From: UBA4733 sp036734945
Lineage (GTDB): Bacteria > Chloroflexota > UBA4733
DNA length: 64,000 nt
Direction of reading: 5' to 3'
Assembly (NCBI GenBank): GCA_036734945.1
Contig: DAIMXP010000029.1
Span: 4,630 to 68,629, forward strand
Below are positions 32,788 through 41,099 of this stretch, in pieces. Numbering within the stretch: position 1 is the stretch's first letter; every line of letters begins with the position of its first letter. The position numbers were made by a program, and so were the translations under genes. The notes below the pieces were generated by a model. The model did not search any database and was not told the origin of the DNA. It worked only from the letters and a program-made list of their open reading frames with translations.

Positions 32788-34319
32788 CGGATGTCGACGT
32801 AGTGATCGTCGGTGCCGGGCACAATGGCCTGGTGGCTGCCGCCTACCTGGCGCGGGCCGGGTTAACCGTGCATCTATTCGAGCGTCGCCCGATCGCCGGC
32901 GGGGCGTCGATTACCGAAGAGCTCTGGCCCGGCTTCCACTTCTCGACCTGCGCCCACATGATCCACGGGCTCCACCCCAAGCTCATCCGCGACCTCGGCC
33001 TGCGCGAGCGCGGCCTGCGCGTGCTGCCCCGTGCCGATGACCTGATCATGTGGGCGGACGGCACCTACTCCGGCCCGGACACGCTCGATTCGCCGCGCAA
33101 TCGTGCCTTCGCCGGGCGCCTGACCGCCGAGGAGCGGGAGGGTCTACGTCGCTACCAGGAGTTCCGTTGGACCCTGGAACGGCTCTTCGCCCCCTACCGC
33201 CTGCAGCCACCACCATCGCTGGCCGAGGTGCGGGCGCGAGCGCAGGGCACCCCGGCAGCGGCCGTGCTGGAGCGTGCCCTCACCGCCCACCTCTCCGAGA
33301 TCCAGGAGGAGCTGCTGCCGAGCGAACGCCTCCTGGAACGCGCCGCAGGCGAGAAATCGTCGGTCGGACGTGATCCCCTTGCCCTCAGTCTGGCCTACTC
33401 CTCCATCGACGCGCCCGAAGAAGAGACCGGCGAGCGCCCGCCCCACGGCTACGTGGAGGGGGGTATGGGCACGGTGGTGCGGCTACTGGCGGAAGCGGCG
33501 GAGGAGGCCGGCGCCAGCATCCACGTCGACCAGGCCGTGGAGCAGTTGCTGGTAGAGGGCGGCCACGTGATCGGCATCCGGCTCGCCGATGGGCGCGAGC
33601 TGCGCAGCCGCGTCGTGATCTCTAACCTTGATCCCAAGCGGACCTTCCTGAAGCTCCTGGCCCCGGAGCACCTGGATCCTGGCTTCCGCGACCGGGTGGC
33701 CAGGCTGATTACAGAGGTGAGTTGCTACAAGTTCCTGGCCGCTATCTCGGAGCTGCCTCGATGGACGGCCTGGGATGGCGATCCCGACCGGCCCAGCCAC
33801 GGCGCGGTGGGCCTGCATCGCTCGAGCGCCGAGGTGAACGCTATGTTCGATGACCTGGAGGCCGGCCAGCCACCGCGCGCACCGGTGATCAGTTTCTCCG
33901 TGCCGTCCGCTGTCGACACCACCCTGGCGCCGCCGGGCGCCCACACCGCCTCGGCCTGGATCTTCTCGGCCCCGGCCAGGCTACGGGAAGGCAGTTGGGA
34001 CGATGTGCGTGAGGAGGTGGCAGAGCGCTTGATCGACCAGATCACCGCCTATGCGCCGAATTTCCGCCGGTCGATCCTGCACTGCAAGTTGCGCACGCCG
34101 CTCGACCTGGAGCGCGAGAACGGACTGACCGACGGTTGCATCTGGCACATCCAACATGCGGGGGAGCAGCTCTTCTGGAACCGCCCCCTGCCGGAGCTAG
34201 CCCACTACCGGGCGCCGCTGCCGGGCTTGTATCTCTGCGGCGCCGGACAGCATCCCTGTGGTGAAGTGACCGGCGCGCCCGGGCACAACGCGGCGCACGA
34301 GGTCCTGCGCGACTGGTGA
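32784..34319 (+). CDS. Phytoene-desaturase-like FAD-dependent oxidoreductase
   Basis: 511 residues from GTG 32784, overlapping the LacI stop. The N-terminus DVVIVGAGHNGLVAAAYLAR with the ERR at the end of the second strand is an FAD dinucleotide-binding fold; the C-terminus YLCGAGQHPCGEVTGAPGHN closes the FAD site. The segment GYVEGGMGTVVRLLAEAA is typical of the CrtI/NAD(P)/FAD oxidoreductase group. No carotenoid genes lie near, and the coupling to a LacI regulator suggests oxidation of a sugar-derived or imported compound. The substrate is unknown. Confidence 0.85.
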   Translation: MTDVDVVIVGAGHNGLVAAAYLARAGLTVHLFERRPIAGGASITEELWPGFHFSTCAHMIHGLHPKLIRDLGLRERGLRVLPRADDLIMWADGTYSGPDTLDSPRNRAFAGRLTAEEREGLRRYQEFRWTLERLFAPYRLQPPPSLAEVRARAQGTPAAAVLERALTAHLSEIQEELLPSERLLERAAGEKSSVGRDPLALSLAYSSIDAPEEETGERPPHGYVEGGMGTVVRLLAEAAEEAGASIHVDQAVEQLLVEGGHVIGIRLADGRELRSRVVISNLDPKRTFLKLLAPEHLDPGFRDRVARLITEVSCYKFLAAISELPRWTAWDGDPDRPSHGAVGLHRSSAEVNAMFDDLEAGQPPRAPVISFSVPSAVDTTLAPPGAHTASAWIFSAPARLREGSWDDVREEVAERLIDQITAYAPNFRRSILHCKLRTPLDLERENGLTDGCIWHIQHAGEQLFWNRPLPELAHYRAPLPGLYLCGAGQHPCGEVTGAPGHNAAHEVLRDW

Positions 34320-34346
34320 ACGATCGTGCCCCGGCATCGCTGACCG

Positions 34347-34376
34347 TATAATACAGTCGTCAAAACCGGTTTGCAA
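34347..34376. promoter_or_regulatory. LacI-type operator and overlapping promoters upstream of regulator B
   Basis: The operator AAAACCGGTTTG (34362-34373) lies between a plus-strand TATAAT (34347-34352) and the LacI B start, a layout that suits autorepression. On the minus strand the same bases give TTGCAA (34376-34371), 17 bp, TATTAT (34353-34348), the geometry of the solute-binding promoters, although no such gene lies on that side now. Confidence 0.65.
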
Positions 34377-34390
34377 GGGGGGGCGTCGAA

Positions 34391-35491
34391 GTGACAATTG
34401 GAAGTGCTGGCCGAACGCGGGGCCGCGTCACACTCCGCGATGTGGCGCAGGCGGCCGGCGTGAGCAAGACGGTGGCATCACGCGCTCTCGCCGGTTACAA
34501 CGACGTGGCTGAGGCAACTCGCGACCGCGTCACCATGACCGCCCGCGACCTTGGCTATCGCGCCAGTACACGCGCCCGCGCCCTGGCTGCCGGCAAAGAT
34601 GCCCCGGCGCGCTGCGGCGTCGCCGTTCTGGGTATGACCTCACGCGAGTTCGGCCAGTCCTTCTATGGGCCAGTGCTCACGGGCATCGCGGCGCAGGCAG
34701 CGGTGGAGGGTATGGACGTCCACCTCGTCAGTGTGCCCGGACGACCGGAGGACTGCCGGGAGATGCTCGCCCATCTGGTCGCGGAGGATCGGGCGGATGG
34801 CTTCATCCTGCTCACCTTCTTTCCCTTGACGCCGGAGGATATACGCCCCCTTGCTGACGCAGCCATGCCGTTCGTGCTGGCAAACCGACACCTCGGCAAC
34901 CACCCGGCCTACTGCGTCACGCCGGACTGGGCAGGAGCCACGCAGCGTGCCGTTGAACGCCTGACCGCCCTGGGGCACCGCCGGCTCGGACTGCTCCTGC
35001 CGGACAGCAGCGTCTCCACCGTGCGCGACCATGAGCAGGGCTGGTGCGCGGCCGTGGCACAGTACCCCGTCGAGCGAGCACCGGTCATGCACTACCGCGA
35101 GCCTGACGGGGCGGGCGGGTACCACCTCGCCTTGACCACGCTACGAGAGGGTCTCTCTGCTGAAGGCGCCGCCCTCACCGCCCTGGTCTGCTTTAACGAC
35201 TATTGTGCCCACGGCGTCTTGCAAGCGGCTCGGGAACTTGGTGTCAGGGTGCCGGATCGCCTGTCCCTCGTCAGTTTTGACGACGTTATCGCCGCCTACA
35301 CCACGCCACCGCTCTGCAGCTTCGATCCCAACCTGCACGAGGTCGGTGCGGCGGCGGTGACACTATTGCGCAGAGCTCTCAATGGAGAAACACCCGGCCC
35401 TGGGCGCCTCACCCTTCCTTTACCGTTACGCTGGCGCGAGAGTTGCGCGCCGGCGCCGTCAACGCTTCGGTACCAGACCGCCGGCGATTGA
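34391..35491 (+). CDS. LacI-family transcriptional regulator B
   Basis: 366 residues from GTG 34391. The HTH is RVTLRDVAQAAGVSKTVASR with hinge DLGYRASTRARALAAG; the effector domain follows (FYGPVLTGIAAQAAVEGMDV, LTALVCFNDYCAHGVLQAAR, LSLVSFDDVIAAYTTPPLCS). It resembles regulator A along its whole length. The operator just upstream suggests it controls itself, and with A it is the likely reader of the CAAACCGGTTTG sites at the lipoprotein genes. Confidence 0.9.
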   Translation: MTIGSAGRTRGRVTLRDVAQAAGVSKTVASRALAGYNDVAEATRDRVTMTARDLGYRASTRARALAAGKDAPARCGVAVLGMTSREFGQSFYGPVLTGIAAQAAVEGMDVHLVSVPGRPEDCREMLAHLVAEDRADGFILLTFFPLTPEDIRPLADAAMPFVLANRHLGNHPAYCVTPDWAGATQRAVERLTALGHRRLGLLLPDSSVSTVRDHEQGWCAAVAQYPVERAPVMHYREPDGAGGYHLALTTLREGLSAEGAALTALVCFNDYCAHGVLQAARELGVRVPDRLSLVSFDDVIAAYTTPPLCSFDPNLHEVGAAAVTLLRRALNGETPGPGRLTLPLPLRWRESCAPAPSTLRYQTAGD

Positions 35492-35634
35492 GCAGCGACT
35501 TTCGCGCTCGCCCACGGTTACGCCGCCCGTTGCCCTGGCCCGGCGCCCATGCTAGGCTCAGCAGAGCGTTCGCGGCGATTGGGCCGGACAGCGCCAGCCA
35601 CCGGACCGTCGGCATAGGAAGAAAGCAAGACACG

Positions 35635-36558
35635 ATGCGTTATCGAACACTGGGCAAGACCGGCTGGCAAGTATCCGCCGTCTCCATGGGCTGCTGGGGC
35701 ATCGGCGGACAGTGGGGTCCCGTCGAAGAAGCGGAGGCCATCCGCACCATCCACACCGCCATTGACCTTGGCGTCAACCTCTTCGACACCGCCGACTCTT
35801 ACGGCCTCGGCGTCAGCGAAGAACTGGTCGGCAAGGCGCTGCACGGCAAACGCGACGGTGTGTATATCGCCACCAAAGTCGGCAACTTTGCCCGGCGGCA
35901 AAACCAGCCACTCAATTTCGCCATCGCCGAGCACGTCTACCTCTGCTGCGACGCCAGCCTGGGCCGCATGCAGACCGACCATATCGACCTCTACCAGTGC
36001 CACATCGGCGACCTCAAGGACCCGACAGTCTTCCTGGAAGCCTTCGACCGCCTGATCGAGCGGGGCAAGATTCGCCAGTTCGCCGTCTCCACCAACTCGC
36101 TCGCCGTGCTGCAAGCGTTCAACCGCGACGGCCGTTGCGCCGCCGCCCAGATCAACTACAGCATCCTCAACCGCTCGGCGGAACACGACATCCTGCCGTA
36201 CTGCCAGGAGAACAACATCGGCACGCTCATCCGCGGTCCACTGGCCCAGGGTATCCTGGCAGGCAAGTTCACGCCCGAGACGACCTTTACGGACTCGGTA
36301 CGGCAGTCCTGGAACGCCGGCTCTGCGCATGAACGCTTCCTGCAACAAGTGGCAACTGTCGACAATCTGCGCTTCCTGGAACGGCCCGACCGCACGATGG
36401 CCCAGGCCGCTCTCCAGTTCACGCTGGCAAACCCGGCCGTCACGTCTCCCATCCCCGGCGCCAAGAACGTGGCCCAGATCACATCCAACGCGACGGCCGC
36501 CGACGGCGACCTGACGGCGGAAGAGTTGACTCGGACGCGTGCAGCGACAGGTGCGTGA
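35635..36558 (+). CDS. Aldo/keto reductase
   Basis: 307 residues from MRYRTLGKTGWQVSAV. The catalytic set is visible: Asp and Tyr in FDTADSYGLG, Lys in VYIATKVG and His in IDLYQCHIGD. The C-terminal ANPAVTSPIPGAKNVAQI binds the NADP phosphate as in AKR proteins of the YghZ/Tas type. It probably reduces a sugar-derived carbonyl; the position after the LacI/lipoprotein region fits but does not prove a link. Possible AGGAAG precedes the start. Confidence 0.9.
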   Translation: MRYRTLGKTGWQVSAVSMGCWGIGGQWGPVEEAEAIRTIHTAIDLGVNLFDTADSYGLGVSEELVGKALHGKRDGVYIATKVGNFARRQNQPLNFAIAEHVYLCCDASLGRMQTDHIDLYQCHIGDLKDPTVFLEAFDRLIERGKIRQFAVSTNSLAVLQAFNRDGRCAAAQINYSILNRSAEHDILPYCQENNIGTLIRGPLAQGILAGKFTPETTFTDSVRQSWNAGSAHERFLQQVATVDNLRFLERPDRTMAQAALQFTLANPAVTSPIPGAKNVAQITSNATAADGDLTAEELTRTRAATGA

Positions 36559-36606
36559 GGGTGAACCGTCGTTGAACGGGGACGACAGTGCCGGTATACT
36601 GCCGCC

Positions 36607-36891
36607 ATGAGCGCTACCGTCACACTACAGGTTCCCGAAGCATTGATGGAACGTCTTCGTCGGCAGAGTCAGACTGAGGGACGCTCCATCAATGAAACTG
36701 CGGTACGTGCGCTAGTAGCTGGCTTGGAAGAGTCAGTACAGGACGCATGGTGGACAAGGCTTGGCCCATTGGTCGCTGCCCCTCCTACCCGGCGTTACGA
36801 CCCAGACCGTCTTAGACAACTGCAGAAGGGACTCCACCTGGATCCGGAGGACTTGTTGAGAGAGTTGGACTGGGTACGCGGCTCGGAATGA
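36607..36891 (+). CDS. VapB-like RHH antitoxin
   Basis: 94 residues with an N-terminal ribbon-helix-helix (ATVTLQVPEALMERLRRQSQ, TEGRSINETAVRALVAGL) and a C-terminal part likely to wrap the toxin (RYDPDRLRQLQKGLHLDPEDLL). It overlaps the PIN toxin gene by four bases (ATGA), the usual VapBC arrangement. Together with the toxin it would repress its own promoter. Confidence 0.85.
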   Translation: MSATVTLQVPEALMERLRRQSQTEGRSINETAVRALVAGLEESVQDAWWTRLGPLVAAPPTRRYDPDRLRQLQKGLHLDPEDLLRELDWVRGSE

Positions 36892-37340
36892 CCATCACCG
36901 TCATCGACTCAAGTGCGATCCTGCGGCTCTGCTTCAATGAAGGCGATCTATCGCAGGTCAATGCGGCCATGGGTGACTCACCGGCCATTTCAGTTCTTGC
37001 TACTATTGAGGTTCCTTGCGCTATTGCCGCGCGTTTCCATCGCAGGCAAATAAGCGCCGACGAAAGAGACCAACTTTTTCGGGTTGCTGACGAAGTGCTG
37101 AGTGTTATGACACAGATCGACCTGACGGAAGACGTGAGAAGAGAGGCGATCCAGATCAGTGAGCGTTTTCTCGTGCGGGCACTTGACGCTATTCACATCG
37201 CCACGGCCGTCGTACTCGCAGGTCACGGCCTCGGCGACCGTGTTCGATTTTGTACAGCCGACGTTCGTCAGGCAGAAGCTGCGACAGCGCTGTTTACAAA
37301 AGATCAGGTTGATCTTGTGCCACCATCTCGTCACGGCTAA
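36888..37340 (+). CDS. VapC-like PIN-domain toxin
   Basis: 150 residues of a complete PIN domain. Acidic residues appear in VIDSSAILRL (Asp), ATIEVPCAIA (Glu), LDAIHIATAVV (Asp) and FCTADVRQA (Asp), so the Mg2+-dependent RNase site is intact. VapC toxins cut tRNA or rRNA. It is coupled to the antitoxin upstream. This is the only complete PIN toxin pair seen in the window. Confidence 0.88.
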   Translation: MTITVIDSSAILRLCFNEGDLSQVNAAMGDSPAISVLATIEVPCAIAARFHRRQISADERDQLFRVADEVLSVMTQIDLTEDVRREAIQISERFLVRALDAIHIATAVVLAGHGLGDRVRFCTADVRQAEAATALFTKDQVDLVPPSRHG

Positions 37341-37469
37341 CCGTTGCCTCTTGAGCGACTTTCGCGGCGATCCGCAAGCGGGCGCTCCTTTGGTGCATAG
37401 TGCAATGCACAAGTTCCCCTGTTCCGGGCGCATGATGTCGTTCAAGAGAACCAGGAAGGAAAATCCACC

Positions 37470-38483
37470 ATGCGCACCGTAATTCTCGATCAACCCGGCG
37501 CCTTTCGCCTGACTGATACGCCGGAGCCGGCGCGACCGGGGCCCGGCGAGGCGTTGCTCGAGATCAAGCGCGTTGGCGTCTGCGGCACTGACCTGCACGC
37601 CTTCGGCGGACGGCAGCCTTTCTTCAGTTACCCGCGCATCCTCGGCCACGAGCTGGGCGCCGTGGTGCTGGAGACGGGGGCCGATGTTGCCTCCATCCAG
37701 GCCGGTGACCGCGTCGCCGTGGAGCCGTATTTGGCCTGCGGCCACTGTGTCGCTTGCCGGGCAGGCCGCTACAACTGCTGCACGATACTGCAAGTGCTCG
37801 GCGTCCAGGTCGATGGCGGCATGCGGGAGCGCATCGTCGTACCCGCCCGCCTGTTGCATCGCAGCGAGCGCCTGTCGCTGGAACAGTTGGCGTTGGTGGA
37901 GACGCTGGGCATCGGCGCCCATGCCGTCGAGCGCAGCGGCTTGCAGCCGGAGGAGTGGGCGGCTGTCGTCGGCGTCGGCCCCATCGGCATCGGCGTCCTA
38001 CAAATGGCTCTGGAGCGACGGGCTAGGGTGGTCGCCATCGACCTCAGCGCCTCGCGGTTGGCCTTCGCTGCCGGCCTGGGGGCATCCGCCACCATCAACG
38101 CCGGCACGCAGGATGTCGCGGCAACCCTGGCTGAGATCACCGGGGGCGACATGCCGGCCTGTGTCTTCGACGCCACCGGCAGTCCGGCCAGCATGGAGCG
38201 TTCCGCTGAACTACCGGGGCACGGCGGTCGTCTGGTGTTTGTCGGTCTCACCCAGGCACGCCTCAGCTTCGACAATCCCAGCTTCCACCGGCGCGAACTG
38301 ACGGTCCTGGCCTCCCGGAACAGCAACAATGCCTTCCCCCGCCTCATTCGCCTGTTGGAAGACGGCTTAATCAATATCGCCCCCTGGATCACGCACCGTC
38401 TACCCCTGGAGGCGGTACCGGAGTACTTCGCCGGGCTCACCGATCCGGCCAGCGGCGTCGTGAAAGCGTTGGTTTCCCTGTAA
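37470..38483 (+). CDS. Zinc-binding alcohol dehydrogenase
   Basis: 337 residues of the medium-chain family; AAGGAAGG precedes the ATG. The catalytic-zinc part has GVCGTDLHAFGG and ILGHELGAVV, the structural zinc cluster is CGHCVACRAGRYNC, and the Rossmann fold begins VGVGPIGIGVLQMA with the acidic end VVAIDLSASR, which favours NAD over NADP. Closest in pattern to sorbitol or threonine dehydrogenases. It may oxidise a polyol or sugar acid taken up by the nearby systems; this link is inference. Confidence 0.92.
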   Translation: MRTVILDQPGAFRLTDTPEPARPGPGEALLEIKRVGVCGTDLHAFGGRQPFFSYPRILGHELGAVVLETGADVASIQAGDRVAVEPYLACGHCVACRAGRYNCCTILQVLGVQVDGGMRERIVVPARLLHRSERLSLEQLALVETLGIGAHAVERSGLQPEEWAAVVGVGPIGIGVLQMALERRARVVAIDLSASRLAFAAGLGASATINAGTQDVAATLAEITGGDMPACVFDATGSPASMERSAELPGHGGRLVFVGLTQARLSFDNPSFHRRELTVLASRNSNNAFPRLIRLLEDGLINIAPWITHRLPLEAVPEYFAGLTDPASGVVKALVSL

Positions 38484-38535
38484 ACTTCTGGTATCATCTC
38501 TCTTTCCATTTTTCGCAGTGGATTGAGGAATGACC

Positions 38536-39456
38536 ATGAAGCGCGACCTGTTGAGTGTCACCGATCTTGCCGTTGGGGAAGTGCAGGAAATCTTCCAACT
38601 GGCGAAGACGCTCAAAGGGCGTCGTGGCCCAGAAGCGCCGCGGCCCCTGCTAGGGCAAACGATCGCTATCCTCTTTCAGCACCCTTCCTTGCGCACCAGG
38701 GCGTCGTTCGACGTGGCCATCCACGAACTGGGGGCGCATCCGCTCTATCTGGGTAACGATGAGGTCAAGATGGGCTCCCGCGAGAGCCCGGCCGACGTGG
38801 CGCGGGTGCTCTCGCGCTATGTCCAGGGTGTGGTCGCCCGTCTGCGCAGCCATGCCGAGTTGGAGACCTTCGCCGCCGCCGCCAGTGTGCCGGTGGTCAA
38901 CGCGCTGACCGATGGTGAGCATCCCTGCCAGGCCCTGGCGGACCTGTTGACCCTGGACGAACACAGCGGCGGCCTGACCGGCCGCCATCTGGTATATGTC
39001 GGTGACGCCGACAACAACGTCGCCACCTCGCTGCTCCTGCTGGCCCCGCGCATGGGGGTAGCCGTAACCGTCGTCTGCCCGCCACAACACGCTCCGGCAA
39101 GAGGCGTGCTGGCCCGCGCTCGCAGTCTGGGCGGGGCACCCGTGGCCGTTGAGTACGACCCCCTACGCGCCAATCTGGCCGATGCCGACGCCATCTACAC
39201 CGACGTCTGGGTCAGCATGGGCCAGGAGGCGGAAACAGCCGCCCGGCTGACCACGTTGGCGCCGTATCAAGTCAACACCGCCCTGCTGCAACGCGCGCCG
39301 GAGCGCTGCATCGTCCTGCACTGCCTGCCGGCCAAGCGCGGCCAGGAGATCACCGACGACGTGCTCGACGGCCCCCAATCAGCCGTTTTTGATCAGGCCG
39401 AAAACCGCCTCCACGCCCAGAAAGCGTTGCTGCAATGGCTGTTGACCGGGGGATGA
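38536..39456 (+). CDS. argF: Ornithine carbamoyltransferase
   Basis: 306 residues from MKRDLLSVTDLAVG. ATG 38536 is preferred over 38530 because GAGGA at 38525-38529 is correctly spaced only for it. Motifs are SLRTRASFDVA (carbamoyl phosphate), HPCQALADLLTL, DADAIYTDVWVSMGQE (ornithine loop) and HCLPAKRGQEI. It makes citrulline for arginine synthesis. argH follows directly; argG is not in the window. Confidence 0.95.
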   Translation: MKRDLLSVTDLAVGEVQEIFQLAKTLKGRRGPEAPRPLLGQTIAILFQHPSLRTRASFDVAIHELGAHPLYLGNDEVKMGSRESPADVARVLSRYVQGVVARLRSHAELETFAAAASVPVVNALTDGEHPCQALADLLTLDEHSGGLTGRHLVYVGDADNNVATSLLLLAPRMGVAVTVVCPPQHAPARGVLARARSLGGAPVAVEYDPLRANLADADAIYTDVWVSMGQEAETAARLTTLAPYQVNTALLQRAPERCIVLHCLPAKRGQEITDDVLDGPQSAVFDQAENRLHAQKALLQWLLTGG

Positions 39457-39561
39457 GGAGATGAGGAGTGACGGGGTTGAGGAGAATGCCCCCTTGCCCG
39501 CCGTGGATGTAGCGCAGACCAGAGATGAGGAGACGGCGGTCGTTTCCTCATCTCCTCATCC
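39451..39561. repeat. 17-bp inverted repeat spanning the argF/argH junction
   Basis: GGATGAGGAGATGAGGA (39451-39467) and its exact complement (39545-39561) flank 77 bases. The left arm contains the argF stop and the annotated argH start; the right arm lies inside the unusual N-terminal extension of argH. Confidence 0.82.
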
Positions 39562-40951
39562 GCCCCAACCGTGGAGCCGCCGCTTCGACCGGCCGATTGA
39601 CGAACTCGCCGGGCAATTCAACGCCTCCATCTCCTTCGACCAACGCCTGGCAGAGGAGGATATTGCCGGCAGCATCGCGCACGCGCGCATGCTGGGAGCG
39701 CAGCACATCATCGCGCCAGCGGAAAGAGTGCAGATCATCGCCGGGCTGGAGGCCATCCGCGAGGAGGTGCGCGCCGGGCAGTTTGCCTTCCGCATCGACC
39801 GGGAAGACATCCACATGAACGTGGAAGCAGCACTGGCGGAGCGCATCGGTCAGGTCGCCGGCAAGCTGCACACCGGGCGCAGCCGCAACGATCAGGTGGC
39901 GCTTGATGTCCGCCTATTCGTCCGTACCGCCATTCGGTCCTTGCAGCGGGACGTGCTTGCCTGCGCGACGGCACTGCTCGGGCAGGCCCAACAGCACCAG
40001 CAGACCGTGTTGCCTGGCTACACCCATGTGCAGCGGGCCCAGCCGGTCCTCCTCGCTCACCACTTCCTGGCCTACGTGGAGATGCTGCGGCGCGACTTCG
40101 ATCGGCTGGGCGACGCCTATCGCCGGACCGACGTCCTGCCGCTTGGCGCCGGAGCATTGGCCGGAACCACCTTCCCGCTGGATCGCGACGCCGTCGCCCG
40201 CGACCTCGGCTTCGCCGCCATCAGCCGCAACAGCCTCGACGCCGTCTCCGACCGCGACTTTGCTGTGGAGTTCCTGGCCGCTGCCAGCCTGATCATGACG
40301 CACCTCTCCCGCCTGGCGGAGGAACTTGTGCTCTGGTCCAGCCAGGAGTTCGGCTTCGTCACCCTGGACGACACCTATGCCACCGGCAGCTCGATGATGC
40401 CGCAGAAGAAGAACCCCGACTCGGCGGAGCTCGTGCGCGGCAAGACCGGGCGGGTCTACGGCGCCCTGCTCGGTCTGCTCACGACGCTGAAAGGTCTACC
40501 CCTCTCCTACAACAAGGACTTACAGGAAGATAAAGAGCCGCTCTTCGACGCCTTCGATACCGTCCATGACTGCCTGCGCATCATGGCCGGCGTCGTCGGC
40601 ACACTGCACGTACACCGCGACCGCATGCGCCAGGCGACCCGTCAGGGCTACCTCACCGCCACCGATCTGGCCGACTACCTCGTCACCCGTGGCCTGCCCT
40701 TCCGGGAGGCCCACGGCGCGGTAGCGCAACTGGTCCGGCTCTGCGAGACGACCAACCGCACGCTGGAAGCGCTCTCCCTGACCGAACTGCGCGAGGTGTC
40801 GCCAATGTTCGCCGAGGACGCCTTTGCAGCCCTCGACGTTGACAGCGCCGTAGCCCGGCGTGCCGTCGCGGGGGGCACCGCGCCGGAGAGGGTGGCGGAA
40901 GCGCTGGCTGAGGCGGAGGCGTGGCTGCAAGAGGAATTGGCCTCCTCGTAG
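39461..40951 (+). CDS. argH: Argininosuccinate lyase
   Basis: 496 residues. The fumarase/aspartase fold is complete with HTGRSRNDQVALD, PGYTHVQRAQPV and the signature GSSMMPQKKNPDSAEL; it splits argininosuccinate to arginine and fumarate. The family core begins near WSRRFDRPIDELAGQF, so the annotated start adds about 38 residues of Pro/Ser/Glu-rich sequence. ATG 39461 has a Shine-Dalgarno-like GAGGAG only directly against it; TTG 39494 has GAGGAG nine bases upstream (39479-39484) and may be the real start. The stop lies inside the arm of an inverted repeat. Confidence 0.95.
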   Translation: MRSDGVEENAPLPAVDVAQTRDEETAVVSSSPHPPQPWSRRFDRPIDELAGQFNASISFDQRLAEEDIAGSIAHARMLGAQHIIAPAERVQIIAGLEAIREEVRAGQFAFRIDREDIHMNVEAALAERIGQVAGKLHTGRSRNDQVALDVRLFVRTAIRSLQRDVLACATALLGQAQQHQQTVLPGYTHVQRAQPVLLAHHFLAYVEMLRRDFDRLGDAYRRTDVLPLGAGALAGTTFPLDRDAVARDLGFAAISRNSLDAVSDRDFAVEFLAAASLIMTHLSRLAEELVLWSSQEFGFVTLDDTYATGSSMMPQKKNPDSAELVRGKTGRVYGALLGLLTTLKGLPLSYNKDLQEDKEPLFDAFDTVHDCLRIMAGVVGTLHVHRDRMRQATRQGYLTATDLADYLVTRGLPFREAHGAVAQLVRLCETTNRTLEALSLTELREVSPMFAEDAFAALDVDSAVARRAVAGGTAPERVAEALAEAEAWLQEELASS

Positions 40952-41046
40952 GGGCAGGTCCCCGTGCCTGCCCTGCCGGAAACTCGAACAGCGCACGCAG
41001 GCCAGGTACGGAGGAGGGCAGGCACGGGGACCTGCCCCTACGAGGA
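40943..41046. repeat. Perfect 32-bp inverted repeat at the argH end
   Basis: Arms 40943-40974 and 41015-41046 are exact reverse complements with a 40-base loop. The argH stop (40949-40951) is inside the left arm. The core GTAGGGGCAGG is shared with the palindrome at 23233-23250. It lies between convergent genes, so it may be a bidirectional terminator made from a dispersed repeat. Confidence 0.9.
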
Positions 41047-41099
41047 TCGGTCGTTTGCAATTGCCTGCGGCACACCGGATGGGCCGCCAGGCGGCCCCC

